From: Isoetes taiwanensis
Lineage: Eukaryota > Streptophyta > Lycopodiopsida > Isoetales > Isoetaceae
Direction of reading: 5' to 3'
DNA: 64,000 nt
Assembly (NCBI GenBank): GCA_021234155.1
Contig: JAJEKV010000078.1
Coordinates: 1,924,001 to 1,988,000, forward strand
Shown: positions 31,850 through 44,395 of the stretch, one piece after another
How positions within the stretch are numbered: the first letter of the stretch is position 1
Layout: the number at the start of each line of letters is the position of its first letter
Notes under the pieces: generated by a model
What the model was told of the DNA's origin: nothing
Database searches by the model: none
Seen by the model: the letters and a program-made list of their open reading frames with translations, nothing else
Position numbers and translations under genes: made by a program

Positions 31850-32745
31850 TGTCTAGTACATGCTTTTCTAATTAGAAACTGAATCCAAACCTAATTAACT
31901 GCACAAGCCTCCTGTTGCGCTTCTTTGCTAGTTTTTTCTATTTGTTGTGACTTAAGTTTTATATACAATGGTTTGGTGAAAAAAACCTCCATGAAATTTT
32001 TATTTTGCAAACGTAATGAAAAGTTTTTTTGCGTTGCTTCTTGCTGTTTAAAAATAATTTTACATATGTAACTATCCTTGTTATGTTTCCCTTGATGTCC
32101 AATTTTTCAACTTATTCAATATATGCTCAAATTGATTCAAATGCTTGAGGTACGACATTGCTGTTGAGCTCGCATTTTAATGTATCTGAGAAATTTGATG
32201 TGGCATAACTATAGTTGTTGGATTTCTTTTCCTAAACCTGTGGGCAAGAAAATTAGAGATCTTATGAAAAATTTCCTTCCACTTTCTTTGTCGATAGAAT
32301 TGTCCGAAAGACTGAAGTCATTGCAGATATTCTAAAAAGGATGGCTCTTTATATTCATGCTATATGTGAAACCATATTGTGACATTGCCAAATGGTGATT
32401 GTATTGGACACAAAACAATCTACAGCAGGAAGTACCATGAACTATTGGATCTTAGTTCTAACAATTGTCAACTCAACAGCAGAAACAGAAGTTACGGAAA
32501 ACAAATTTGCCATGAGATTCCAAGAATTAAAGGTAAATAAGCTTTTGCAATTCCTAATGTATCCATTGTAGTTAGTACGTCCGTAATTCGTTTACACATG
32601 TCTCTATTCTGGCGTCCTCCTTCGGAAAACCAACTACAAATGATATTATCATTATGTGGGTATGGCTTGTGGCTAATGCGTAAATAGCTTGCTTCATATC
32701 CCTTTTATTTGATATAGCAAACTTTGTAAAAAAAACAACAGGAAG
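31850..32745. other. No gene recognised
   Basis: AT-rich spacer between the two copies of the duplicated locus. No family, RNA gene or long repeat seen. Confidence 0.4.
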
Positions 32746-32751
32746 TACAAT

Positions 32752-33510
32752 ATGGCCAATTTGGTCTCCGAGGATATTAAAAAGTGCATGCATGCATGCA
32801 TGCATGCGTCGTCTGCATAAAGATGCGATAAGTGCGTCCGGCCTCGTGCATGCATGCATGCAATGCGTCTTTTATTCAATAACATTGGGTTGTCATTGGA
32901 AGGGGGTGCCTAATTTGGGGCCATCCCTAACAAGTCTAAATCCTTGAGATGCCCCTTCAAGCAAAGCATCATTGGCAGAAATCGGGGTTTCAACTCGGTG
33001 AAGTTAAACTTAATATTTTTTTAGATCCTTGGGTGAGGAAATGCAGATTTTTAGAACCGGATAGGCTGCAAAATGGCATTATTTTGGACGAGAACAAATA
33101 GTCGGATCCTGTTATGGAGATACGCAGATCTAGAAATAAATTAAGACAGATAACAATGCAGAATAACTCTGTTGATCCCCTGCAAGCATAAGGTAAAAAG
33201 GCATCCCCTTCGAGCAATATTGTTTATCTTCCATATCTTCTTCTTCTTCTTCTTCCATATCTTCTCCTCTTCGAGCTTCCTCGTGAGCCGCATTACCGAG
33301 TTTGGCCATACCCTAAACCGTTGCCACCATAGCCCGAAGCTGTATGCTGCCCATTAGGGTTAGGTTAGGGTTAAATGTGCAATGCCTTTTTTCTTAGCTA
33401 ATCGAAGTTCTTTTTGCATATATGCATATTGCCCCTTTGAGAAACACATTTCCATAAAGTTAAATCTGACATTGTTGAATGTATCAAATGTGTCTTAAAT
33501 AGGGCAGTCA
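32752..33510. repeat. Duplicated locus, copy 2 (empty site, TGCA tail)
   Basis: It begins ATGGCCAATTTGGTCTCCGA like copy 1, but the following microsatellite is TGCATGCA (32,787-32,865, in two blocks) instead of TCTA. It then continues TTATTCAATAACATTGGGTT as in copy 1. It has about 50 bp after the GGGGGTGCC that copy 1 has lost, and lacks the 475-bp insert. Confidence 0.8.
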
Positions 33511-33519
33511 CCCAATTTC

Positions 33520-34160
33520 ACACTTGCATATCCCGTTCTATAACTCTTACGGTACTAACATTTACATGGATATGTGCAGGAAAATAGTATCAGAAGTGTC
33601 GAGCAAACTCTCCCAACTGATGAGAAATTGCAGTCAGATGACATGCGGGCGGATATTTGAAACCTAATTGTCAAAACATTAGCTTTATATTCAGTTGTTA
33701 TTTGGGAACTTTGAAAACTGTCTGATGCTTTAATGAAATTATATACAATTTTACTATCGTAAAGTTGTCTTCTATATCTTGTTTTGCACAATACGCTCTC
33801 TTTTCTAGATGTCGTGGTCACAGAAGTTCCTCGAAAGTGTATGCCCGTACAATTTCAGATTGCCTAAGTGTATATTTTGTTGCAATGTTTTGTGATCCAT
33901 CCGTATGTAAACATTATCTAATTATGTAATTTTCCATACAAATTTTGCATCTTAAGGTTATTATATCCCATTGTGTTGTACTAATCACCCTCTATTCTAT
34001 ACATTAGCTAAATTTGAGATACATATGGACAATTTTGAAGGCGTTACTTTAGGAAGATGTACTAAACACACTATCCTTTTTTATATTCCAGTTTCCGTTC
34101 TCTCCTTGCAAGTCCTGAGATCATAATTTCCGATCCCCCCCCCTGTTTGAATATGAGTTT
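33520..34160. other. No gene recognised
   Basis: AT-rich; only short frames. A C-run lies near 34,134-34,143. Confidence 0.4.
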
Positions 34161-34167
34161 TTACTTC

Positions 34168-34720
34168 TTATAAACTTTCTACAAAATCACTAATGGCTCC
34201 ATATGAAGCTAGCACTTTCCATTGACTTTGTCTTTCTGCTATATAAGTGTGCAGCATATCCTCAAAGATATGTGTTTCGACTTCAATTTTCCCATCTTTA
34301 TGTGAGTGGTAAGATGTGGTAAGCTTTAAGATTGTGCTTAGGTTCTTCATGAGTCCTGACCAAAATCTAATGTGTAATACCGGTCTATTATAATTCCATT
34401 AGTTATTCCATGAATCCTAAATATCTCCTTCAAGACAAATTTGCTTTTCTAAAAAGCTGTTTGCTGGATTTGTGATTTGCATAAAGTAAAGTGAGCCTAG
34501 ACAACATGTCTACAACTGTCCAAATTTAATCATTCTTATAAGACAATTTTGGCAAGCTTTGGATAAAGTTCGTGTTTATATGCTTCTAAGGTTTTCGAGA
34601 ATCGGCCATTCCAGCGGCCTTGCTAGTAAAGGCTCTCATTTGTTGACAAATGTACAAGCTTCTAACGTTCCTCAATGTCCAAAATAGGGAGGTCCATGAG
34701 TTGTATAATTGATCAACACA
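34168..34720 (-). mobile_element. Old Ty3 integrase remnant
   Basis: The minus strand reads LSTILKLTTSYHSHKDGKIE then LHTYIAERQSQWKVLASYGA (34,350-34,168). This matches the integrase segment L...L..(T/S)(T/S)(A/S)(Y/F)HPQTDGQ.E followed by the Y......W...L...(E/A)FAYN part. Further upstream on the same strand, remnants resembling the core start (VVDMLSRLTLLYANHKSSKQ in one frame) and a LLA-PLEWPI linker are visible to about 34,620. Heavily decayed. It is unrelated in sequence to the younger element at 11.5-22.6 kb. Confidence 0.6.
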
Positions 34721-36280
34721 AGGTCGTCCCTAGATAGAAGTAGGCAATTATGAACCCAGTGTTTTGCAAGATGACATCTGCTTCCTCTTTCTAATCCGCT
34801 TGAGATTTCAGCAACTTTAGTTGTTTCTCTTCTTGCTTTGGATCACCCCTTAGAATCACTCATATCCTCACTTATCATCTGAATTAACATCCCAATCCTC
34901 AAGTAACATCAAGTTAAAAATCTCAAGGGCTAGTTTAGGTAGTCTATCATCTCTCCCATCCAAGAGGTTTGTAACACTTCAAAATTGCTTGATTGGACCA
35001 CACCAAATGCTTTGCATGTCAAATATCTGAATCACTACCAATAGTTGTTGCTCCATCGGGAACTCCACATCCCTAATGCTATCAACAAAAGTAATAATCG
35101 AGTTTCATTTCTCAATACCATAATGGAATACAAAAAAATTAAAACCTTCTATTTTGAAAAAGTAAATAAAAATTCTAAAAACAGTGGCAAGTTCTTAAAT
35201 AACATATAAACCATCAAATATAGCACAATCCCATAGCACACCAAAATAAAAAGTTTTAATATTTGTTTTTTTGATACAAAGCGCATCCACAAAAACATCA
35301 TCTCTTCAACATCTTCATAAAAGCTTGTTGCACTAGAATGCTATGGACAAAGAACATGAGTAGAATGATCAGTTGAATAGAGAATCAAGTAGTGGAACGT
35401 GAAACCTTTTCAAATCCGCTAGAAAAGTTGCTGTTTTCGCCAAAAAATATAATCAAATATGAGCATATCATACATCATCAGAAAGGTCTCGGGGAGGGCT
35501 TTCCAACACAATAAAGAACTACTCAAAATGGAGTTCGATAAAAGTTATGATAAAAAACGTATTACCCTCAAATCTACATGAAATGCACTTTGCAAAAAAG
35601 TACTCGGATTGAAAAGTATAAAAAGAAGGTATTTATCTTGACAGATCTGAGTCAAATCATGTGCCAATGGAAAGCTCTTTACATAAGCTTTCTAAATAGC
35701 CCAAGATCATCTGAATTTGATCTCTGTAGCTCAAATTATGAGCATAGAAACATTACCAAATCCGTCTGAAAATTTGTTGTTTCCGCTCAGATCAAATATA
35801 AGAATATCGTACATTCTAGGAAGTGACTCGCAAAGAACACAAAAACTGGCCAATATAGGCTTGTCATCCATCACAGCAGCAGTACAATGTGTGGAAAAAT
35901 CTGCATGGGGAGCTGCCCATAGGAACAATGTCTAGCCACCCTATAAATGAAATAAGAAAATATGCAAAGAAAAGAGAGGACGATGGCGACAACGTCTCAT
36001 CGGGATAGAAAACTCCGCCCTTTTGGGTTTTCGAGGAAAACCCTAAAGAGAAATGGTCACCAACGGCCGAGGATGCCCTAAAGAGCAAGGTAGGAAATTG
36101 GTGAAGCCAACCAAAACGAGCATCCACCCCATGGAATGTGTGAAACCTAGAAAACAAGAGAAATGCCTAGAAAGTACCAGTTAAACATTAGGAAAAATAG
36201 GTACAACCATGGCAGACGAGCACCCCCTCTCCAGAAAAGCAAAAACACCCATTAGACGTTAAGAACCATAAACAAATATA
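34720..36280. other. No gene recognised
   Basis: Sequence with short frames only. Some may be further decayed retroelement, but I cannot support domains. Confidence 0.35.
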
Positions 36281-36289
36281 TATAGAAAA

Positions 36290-36455
36290 AGAAAGCATCA
36301 CTGAGAGGTGGAAAAAAGAAAAAATAGCATCATCAATGGGTGGAAATCATCTAGCATCATCGAACGGGTGGAAAAATATAGATAGCATCACCAAGTGGTT
36401 GGAAATTAATGTGCATCAGCCACCAGGTGGAAATTAGCATCACTTAACGGGTGGT
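36290..36455. repeat. Degenerate minisatellite, 25-31-bp unit
   Basis: Six units of the form GCATCA-YSRA-NGGGTGGAAA with variable AT-rich spacers (starts near 36,296, 36,328, 36,353, 36,384, 36,412 and 36,437). Confidence 0.6.
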
Positions 36456-36837
36456 CAATACTGAACGGAAACATAAAAAAAAAAGAGAGGAACTCAAAAC
36501 AACATATAAGGACATGTAGGGTGGGAAGCAATGGACAAGGAAAGAGATGCTGATATGAGAAGACGCCGATAACTAGCCACAAGAATGACGAGCACATATA
36601 TAGCTGCTCATCCCATCCCAGAATGTCGATCTGAGTGCTCAGATTGATGCTATTCTGGGAAATGACTCGCAAAGAACACAAAGACTGGCCGACCACCAGA
36701 GAACTTCCTTATCTACAAGCTCAACCGACGAGAAACGTCTAAATGTCTAGCAACGTCGCGAACCACATAGCGAGAGGGAGAGCATGATGCCGCCATCCGC
36801 CATGAACATCAACATGCGGAACTCCCTAGGCGCTTGT

Positions 36838-37390
36838 TGCGCATGAAAGAGGGAGACGACCAACGACTATGCCTAGAACAACATCATGCATGCCCTCATA
36901 TTGCTGTGAGCTGAAAACATTATATGGATCAAACAACAAAGAGGTTCAAGGCGAGAGAATGATAAGATGGCTACGGTCGCATGAGGAGGAAAAATGAAAG
37001 GTCTATGTCGAAGGTAAGGCGAAGGATATAGAAGAGATGGAAGCCAAAAGTGCAAGGATGAGGTGAAAGGCAAGAAGGTCAACCGATGACAAGCGATGTT
37101 GGACCATTGTGCGCAGACGGAAGAGGAAGACCGCCAACGACCATGCCCCGGACTATATGCATTTAACAACATCATGCTTGCCATCGTATTGCTGCTAGCT
37201 GAAAACATCATGGATCAAACAAAAAAAGGCTCAAGGCGAGAAAATGAGAAGATGGCTATGGTCGCATGAAGAGGAAATAGGGAAGGTCTACCTCGAAGGT
37301 AAGGTGAAGGATATAGAAGAGATGGAAGCTGAGAGTGCAAGGATGAGGTGAAAGGCAAGGAGGTTAGCCGAATGACAAATGATGCGACCA
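36838..37390. repeat. Tandem duplication, about 275-bp unit
   Basis: 36,838-37,100 and 37,112-37,390 share AACAACATCATGC, AGCTGAAAACAT, AAGATGGCTA(C/T)GGTCGCATGA and GGATATAGAAGAGATGGAAG in the same order. No supported gene; both copies carry stops in all frames. Confidence 0.7.
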
Positions 37391-37694
37391 TGCGAAATGG
37401 CAACTTGAATACATAATGATGATATAATGGTATGTAGAGACAAGCAAATGAAAAATCAGGATATTGACGTGCCTTACAGTCAAAAGGGGGTCAAACAAGA
37501 GAGTGCTGAGTCTAAAAAACAAATAAAAAGAGATCAACCTAACAATAGAACATGTCATTCAATTCCGTCAATGCAAAAGGATGGTAGGCAAGTTAACTAA
37601 GTAAGTGGGAGAAAACTAGAAAGATGAGGAAGTAAAGGCATAATGAATTATAAATGGTCAAGAAAATGATTTCCTAAGAAAATGAGAACTTTAG

Positions 37695-37830
37695 AGTAGA
37701 ATAGAATAGAATAGAATAGAATAGATTTTTTATCATCCACGGAGACCAATTGGCCTATGGGACCCAAACAAAAATAGAGCAGCAACTGTATTACTGTCGT
37801 GATTAAAAAACCCCGCCCCGAAGGGCTTTA
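37695..37830 (-). mobile_element. LINE-type 3' end with (TCTAT)n tail
   Basis: The minus strand reads GTTTGGGTCCCATAGGCCAA, TTGGTCTCCGTGGATGATAA, AAAAA and then five TCTAT units. The leader matches GTTTGGGTCCCATGGCCAAT at 30,558. Confidence 0.55.
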
Positions 37831-38195
37831 TGAGCCTAGGAAAAAGACAACGCAAAACGAGAATGTATCCACTATAAAACCCATGTCACAAAAACTCAAT
37901 GGAATGACAAATGCAAATACATGATATACAATCAAGCCTGTGATTATGAGGCAAGATTAACTCCTGAAAAGCCTGATATACATGCAAGAAGATCTCAATA
38001 GCCAGCTAGAAATGGACTTCCCGAGAAAACTAGAATCATGGAGGACTAGCAGGGTTTCTCTTAAGGAAAATTCTTAAGTGGATAAGTTTAGAACACCTGG
38101 CGAATTTCAGTTTTGAAGGTTAGCTCATAGTGGCGAACTTATTTATCTTTTGATGTTTTGACACAGTATTGAAGGCAAATTTTCGAACTACAACA

Positions 38196-38360
38196 ATGCC
38201 ACGCATAATCTTTTTTTCCTTTAATATTTTTCTTAGTGCTTGTTATTGCCTTTTGTGTGTTATGGCTAGTGCTCGAAACATGCCCATGCTAGACAATATC
38301 GAATATAAAAAAGAAACTAAAGTGGAGCATTCACACCCAATTACCGCATATATTCTTTGA
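38196..38360 (+). CDS. Possible small secreted peptide (54 residues)
   Basis: The ATG at 38,196 opens MPRIIFFSFNIFLSACYCLL CVMASA then RNMPMLDNIEYKKETKVEHS and ends at TGA after ITAYIL. Residues 1-26 have the shape of a signal peptide: a basic residue, a hydrophobic core and the small residues A-S-A before a likely cleavage at position 26. The mature part would be about 28 polar residues. Plant cell-wall and signalling peptides often have such a layout, with ARNxP at the cleavage site. I cannot name a family. No TATA box or intron is evident. It could be a first exon or a chance frame in AT-rich DNA. Confidence 0.35.
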   Translation: MPRIIFFSFNIFLSACYCLLCVMASARNMPMLDNIEYKKETKVEHSHPITAYIL

Positions 38361-38399
38361 ACAATTACCTCATACATTCTTTGAATTTTGATGTACATA

Positions 38400-39600
38400 T
38401 CAATGGCCAACACATCAACAGACTAAGAATGAAAGTCAATCATGTGACGATTCTGTAACATAGGGCTAAGCATATCACTGACCCTACTAGCACTCCCTTG
38501 ATTATTTTTCTTGGAATTGATTCTTACAAATTTCAAATGCAATTTTCCAAGGTTGTTTTTGTAAAGTGCCTACACAGACAGAAAAAGCTCAAACATGTTA
38601 ATGAGTCTTTAAGTTCTTAACTAAACATTAATCTCACATGTTGATGTTTGATATTTACGTGAATATGATATAAAATGTACATGAGTTGAAGGCCATATTG
38701 ATGTGCCTTTGGTGCCTTAAAAATTTAATTAGCATTCATAAAGGCCCATAAAATTTTAAGATTGTAATGTTGCTACAACTTTTACTAAACAGTAGCAAAA
38801 ACTCAGTGTTTGCTTTCCCTTGGTTTTTTAAGCAACAGAATAAATAGCAGAAACCAACTTTGGCATTGATCATTAAATTTGCAAGAGAGAATCAACCTAA
38901 AAATGGTAACAGGATAGCTCTGAAGGCATAGTTTTATTAGGAGACAATGATTTCTTCCACCTAAGCAAATCTTCCAATGAGAAAGCAAAAGGATCATAAA
39001 TCTTAAACTCCTATTTTGAAAGTGAAGAGGGAGATGGAATGTAGTGCGCATTGGGCCTCGTTAGATCAACAGAGAAATTGAATACAGTGCATACAAGGCC
39101 TCTTTAGCTTAACAGAGAGATTGACATACTAGAACACTTCCATGCATACATATATATGTGGGCACTTGTTAGATACCTCACTTTTGAGCTTGTGCTGGTT
39201 GGTCGCAGTAAAATTGGGAAAAATGGAAAATGAAACTTCAAAGAAAGGAACATAGAGTTTGCGCTGCCTGGTTGATTTGCAAAATCAGGAACAATGCTGC
39301 TAATTGGCTGGCACCAAATTGTATCTGCATTTAAGTTCATCATGGATTGGCATATATATGCAGCAGAGATTTAGAAATTCCCAATTAGCAGAATAAATTA
39401 ATGATGCATATGTATGCAATAGAGACTTCAAATAACTGATGAGCTGCAATTGATTGATGAACAGAAGTTTGCTAGTATCATGACATAAAATGCACTCAGG
39501 TAGCTGCTTGTAATATTCCATACTTCTTGAGATAAAGTTTTCTTGCAGCTTTAACACAAGGTTCGAACCTACAACTAAATATGTGGTAGATATTTTCTGT
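38400..39600. other. No gene recognised
   Basis: AT-rich DNA with short frames. AGAGAGATTGA/CAGAGAAATTGA and (T/C)GCATACA-like motifs recur weakly around 39,065-39,145. Nothing firm. Confidence 0.35.
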
Positions 39601-39659
39601 CATTTATGGAATAGATGAGGTATTGACTGGTGTGCACATTCCTCAGTTTGCCAAACTTT

Positions 39660-39968
39660 TTTCACTCTCACTATATTGATGGAACAACGGCCGATGACAT
39701 AATTGAGAACAACGAAATAATTGAGAAGGCAGACAAATACGGCAAAGATCTGGAGGAAGTAATAACACAATCCCACAGTTTTTGTATGTTTAACTTTGGT
39801 GGTTTTTCGTATGCATGCATTGACCCATATGTGCAAAATGCTCCAGGCAAAGCAAGCGAAGGAAGATACGTTTGTAAGGGCATTGGTCAGTACCTGACGT
39901 GCAACCCGATGGAAGAAGATAAGATATCGTTAAATACTGTTTCTTGTTTATTCAATGTCCTGCCTTGA
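39660..39968 (+). CDS. Unrecognised protein-like exon
   Basis: An open plus frame with no early stop encodes YIDGTTADDIIENNEIIEKA then DKYGKDLEEVITQSHSFC and YACIDPYVQNAPGKASEGRY. The acidic, Asp/Glu/Ile-rich start and the later Gly/Tyr/Cys content look like real protein rather than AT-driven noise. There is no ATG near the start except one at 39,630, and no clear splice sites, so it may be one exon or a relic. Family unknown. Confidence 0.25.
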   Translation, partial: FHSHYIDGTTADDIIENNEIIEKADKYGKDLEEVITQSHSFCMFNFGGFSYACIDPYVQNAPGKASEGRYVCKGIGQYLTCNPMEEDKISLNTVSCLFNVLP

Positions 39969-40117
39969 AATTTAAGATGTGCTAAGAATATGCACATTTA
40001 GAGCCTGAAAACATCAATACAAAACGTTATTGACACTACTGCATAATAATATAGGAATAAACTACATGACATCACGTCTGAGCTTTCAAGGGAGTTGTAC
40101 ATTTGTCAGCCACAAGA

Positions 40118-40400
40118 TCAGAAATAGCCATATATTTCTACATTTCTGAACGAAACTACACACTTTCTTTCCTCCAATGCTCCTTGTATAAATGTGACCA
40201 TGTCATCTTTCATGAGATCCCAAAATTTCTCATAGAATTCTGGTTGAAATCCATCGGGCCCTGGGTTTTTTCCTTTTGCCATGGATTTTATGATCTCCCA
40301 AATTTCTTTCATCTGGCATCTTCAAAATATCAGTATCTTCTTGGGATTGTGGTTCCTTCGGAATCATCTCAAAATACTCCTCAAGGATGTGCACCTGGGT
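40118..40400 (-). mobile_element. LINE reverse-transcriptase fragment
   Basis: The minus strand encodes HILEEYFEMIPKEP, then IWEIIKSMAKGKNPGPDGFQ and PEFYEKFWDLMKDD. This matches the start of the RT domain of plant LINEs ((E/D)..(A/E)(I/V)..(M/L)...K(S/A)PGPDGF...F(Y/F)..(F/C)W). One frameshift lies near 40,310. The catalytic (Y/F)ADD part is absent. Confidence 0.75.
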
Positions 40401-40894
40401 AAAAGAAAGCTAGGGTGTCTTACATTTGGCCGTAAGAGATGTATCACATTTCAAATACATAACTGTTTTTTCAGTATGTACATCTTTATATAATAAAATT
40501 ATAGCGTAAGTGTTGGATCCAGCCCTAGATTCAACCGCTTAGATCCAATCATCTGAGATTCAACGCATTAGATTCAATTTCCCACCTCGCTTCACTTTTC
40601 CGTTAACCCTAGATCTTCTTCCGTGGTTGACCAAGCTCTTGGCTATGGGGCCTCATCTAGCAAAAGCCATTTTTGCAGTGGGCCATAAATGAGCAACAAG
40701 CAGCCGATTCTTAGAAGCCTGTTTCATGGTTCGATGGGCACATTTGGACCTCAACAACACCGTCTGTGCAACAAAGAAAACAAAGCCCGGCTTGAGTTGC
40801 TTCTTCATGGATTTGCCCTTCTTCCTTTCTACAGGCTATGGAGGTGAAGGCGGAAGCTTCAAGGTAAGCACGAAGACGAAATTTGCAAGGAAGA

Positions 40895-41000
40895 GTTGGG
40901 CTTCGCAATTGGAGAGATAAAGACTGCACAGATGTTATTCACAGAGATGAAATGGCCAAGCAGAAATGTTCTTTCCCTCAATATACAGATTCCCTTTGTT
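40895..41000 (+). pseudogene. Probable PPR repeat fragment
   Basis: An open frame reads IGEIKTAQMLFTEM then PSRNVLSLNIQ, matching the PPR pattern G....A..LF.EM..RNV.S.N. Two extra residues (KW) interrupt the spacing. One repeat only. Confidence 0.4.
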
Positions 41001-41099
41001 GGCTTCATTAATCATCTAAGAGCTAGCGTGGTTTTGCATATTGCTCTTTACTCCAAGTGGAATTTCGTGGCAGCAAATACTCTCCCAGCTTCTTAATAC

Positions 41100-42600
41100 T
41101 TTTCTTAGCATTGGGAGCAGATGTAGATGAAAAAAATGGTACAACACTGTTTTTTTTTCCTTCCTGTTTACATCAAATCTCGACCTTATGTACACTAGCA
41201 TAAGTTTTGCAAGGCAATTAGCATGTTGTGCATAGAAATGGCAATTCTAGGCTTCATGGATTGTTAGGTATTGGCAGGCTTTTTACACTTAGATTGTTTT
41301 CTATTATAAATCCTTAGTGTTGCAAGCATTACTCTGATATCTAAATCATTTGGAGGTTTGCATGTCAAGATTAGATGAACAATTGCAAGGCTCTTGCTAT
41401 GCACATTAAAGCATTACATTTTATTCATTTGCTTATAGTTAGAATGAGCTGAATGGCGGATGGATCCAATTGCCCAAGGTAATTCTAGAATATGTGATAT
41501 TTTGCTTTGACTGATGCCTATGTTCTTTTTTTTTTTTTGTTTATATGCACAGGGTTTGCCATTGATGTCCCGGTAACAAAGGTAAACTAAAGCATGGTCG
41601 ATGCTGGAATATAATGGTCAAGTTTGAATTTGGGTCAGACCTCAAGCCAAAAGGCTCGATTCTTCCAGTGTAGAGGTAACCTGCTTCCCTTTTTTCTACT
41701 TTTCTTGTATTTTGAATTTTTACTAAGTTGCATTCGCATTTTTATCAACTGCATTTGCATTTCCATGCATTTCGATTTCAGAATGTTTGACCAGGCAAAT
41801 TTTGATTTGGGTTGTGGCATATTTAGGCCCTTACTGGCAGCAGTAGTCCCATAACAAGCTATATGAATGACCCTGACATTTTTGTATTCTCAGCCTTTTC
41901 TTTTGCGGCAACATCAACATTTGTTTCACACGATCAAGTTCAAGAAGTAAGTCCATTTTGGTTGCAGTAGCTTTGTTATTTGGCTTACTTTGGATTAAAA
42001 GCTAGATCACCTCTTGCCTTTGGGCATCCAACAAACTCTGCCTTTGCATTTTGGTAAATTTGGAACTGCTCATATATTGCTTTTCTTGCAATTCAAAAAG
42101 GATGTTGCATTAGTTGTTTATCAGAACTAGAGCTCATCCATCCATTGTTGTTCCATAACCGGTTTATTCTTCCTCTTGGGAAAGAATTATTATAGCCAGC
42201 AAGAGTAGATGATAAAGCAGGCATCTGCATGGCAAAGAAAAAATCTTAGCCATGATATTTGCAAGGCTTTTGCATATGCAAAGATTTTGAAATACAAATT
42301 TCCTTAGTTTTTTAAACCTACTTATTAATAGAAACGCAGAATCTACTCCTTATAGAAACATCATTCCATGCACCATATAATTGCTTGAAACTAGAAATGA
42401 GATAAAACAGCTATATTATTTAATATCAAGCTTCATGTTTGTTAGTTTTGTTCAACAGTTGACTTTTTAGTTATGCAGGTTGAGAAGATGGCAGTCAAGC
42501 TGTTGAGGTTAGACTCATTATATTACATTATAGTTCATTATCAAACCTACTTGGAAAAACCATACATGGACTGTCTTGCTGTACATGAACTAAGACGAAG
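41100..42600. other. No gene recognised
   Basis: Several GT-AG-like short blocks exist (for example near 41,551-41,582 and 41,610-41,674) but they do not join into one frame. Confidence 0.35.
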
Positions 42601-42603
42601 TAG

Positions 42604-42765
42604 AATGTACATCTTTTTTATATTGTAGATGTACATCTTTTTTATATTGTCTATGGTACCTTTGTTGTTGAGTGAAAGCCTTATTTTGTGCTCATGTATA
42701 GTCAAAGGCATCTTTTGTTGTTGAGTGAAAGCCTTATTTTGTGCTCATCTATATGTCAAGTGACT
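42604..42765. repeat. Two adjacent tandem duplications
   Basis: ATGTACATCTTTTTTATATT occurs twice, about 24 bp apart (from 42,606), and TTGTTGTTGAGTGAAAGCCT TATTTTGTGCTCAT twice, about 52 bp apart (from about 42,662). Confidence 0.75.
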
Positions 42766-42769
42766 TTTG

Positions 42770-44391
42770 TCAGTGTCAATGGAAAATTGTCTACTTGAGG
42801 TTGGAGTATCTATCATCATAGTTTAAAATAATGGAGGACGACACTTTGACTATACCTGATTGAGGAAGCAAGTTTTAGTCATAATAATATCTTTTGCAGA
42901 TGCACCAGATAAACAAATTTCTTTGGAACAAAGTACTTCTCTTCTGTTTGCGGCTTCCGTATATAAGCATGGGATCCTTTTGTTTAATATTTGTGTCAAT
43001 TGTTGAGGGTCCTCAAACACATTATTGCAAGATGCAACATTGCTTTTTAATTTAAGCTGTTAAGGGGTGTGTCATATATAAGCATTGCAACCCTTTTGTG
43101 CTTCACGCATGAATGCTTGGATTCAGAAAGTAAATGGATTCACCTATACAACGTGTATGATGCTCATTGTTCAATCATTGCGACCTCTATACCAATACGA
43201 CACTTTTGCATGTCAAACCACTATTTGAGCCTTGCATCTCAGGTTATAGGAAAATGAGCACAATAAAATAGACAATTTTTAGAATAAACAAAGAAGAGAG
43301 CTTGAAAGTTTAACCAGTTATCTGCTTCATTGCCATGGAAAGTAGGTAATGAAAAAGCAGCTTTAAATGTTGCCTAAATGCCCATCAATGATGCATCACA
43401 ATCAATTTATAAGAATAGGTTGACAAGCATTGGGACCGGACCGTCGCCTGCCGGGTACATAGCCAAGAGGCTACTGCTGGGTTGCATCTCCCCAGTCCCG
43501 ATGAGGCAGGAGGAGAGCCACCTCCCCTCTAGAGGCATGCATGCCCATCACAGGTGGCTAGAGGACCGCTGCCCTTATTCGACTTAACCTCATGGAAGGC
43601 GACGCATCACCCCAAAGGTGTCGAGCTCATGCCTTGCCCACACTCAGTGACAAACCATTAAGCCTAGCTCACTAAGATCCCTGGTAGGCTTTACACACCA
43701 GAGGGATCAATCAGTTATGGGACAAGTCCCCCTTTTTCATCGGTCTAGCCCCTCCACCCACAACCAGGTGGGCTCTTGTGCACAGGCCGCATTAATTGGG
43801 TATTAATGAGGCTATTCTAGGAACATCTGCTACAAAGGCTTTTAGGGTCTCTACCCCCCTTCCCAATACACGGGAGAGCATAGAATGAACACCATAATCA
43901 TCAAGAACTGAAGTGTAGAATAACATCTAATTTACCTACCTAAACATCCAAAGTTAGGTTCATTTGTTAGGGCTTATGTTCTCGGGATCTATAAGGCCTC
44001 TAAGGCTGAACTAACATGCCAAACCAGCTTATTGCCAAGCTAAAAGGCGGCTTTGCACAATAGAATGACTATTTACCTGGCGCCTGACTTGCTCCAGATC
44101 CTCGGAATGCGTCCATGCTTCTGATCCTGCTGAAGACTGCTGCTGCTAGAAGGGCTGTTGTGCAAGGGCGGCTTTTCAGAGCCTAGCAATGCGAACTAGA
44201 GTCCTGGCTTGGCCAAAATGGGTCTGGGAAACCCTAATTGCGAAATGGATCTAGGAAACCCTAACTGTGAAAAGAAAGAAGGGTTTAGGGTTTAAGGGGA
44301 AAGCCCTTATATAGAAACCCTTAGGGTTAGGTTAATATTAGCCAAATGGGGTTTTGCCATTTGGCATGGGGTTTATAGTTGCATATGTTTA
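42770..44391. other. No gene recognised; GC-richer block 43,430-43,900
   Basis: Non-coding as far as I can tell. The GC-rich part (GACCGGACCGTCGCCTGCCG...) resembles rRNA in composition but not in sequence. Telomere-like AGGGTTTAGGGTTTA occurs near 44,280-44,295. Confidence 0.35.
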
Positions 44392-44395
44392 TTAA

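Noticed and set aside
33345-33385. Telomere-like TTAGGGTTAGGTTAGGG
   Set aside because: Only a few units, repeated in both copies of the duplicated locus; too short for an interstitial telomere and common in plant leaders.
40838-42510. Chain of possible mini-exons beginning with ATGGAGGTGAAGGCGGAAG and a GTAAGC donor
   Set aside because: Candidate exons cannot be joined in one frame, and a PPR fragment lies in the first supposed intron.
43430-43900. rRNA-like GC-rich block
   Set aside because: No conserved rRNA segments (universal small- or large-subunit motifs) can be found; only composition is similar.
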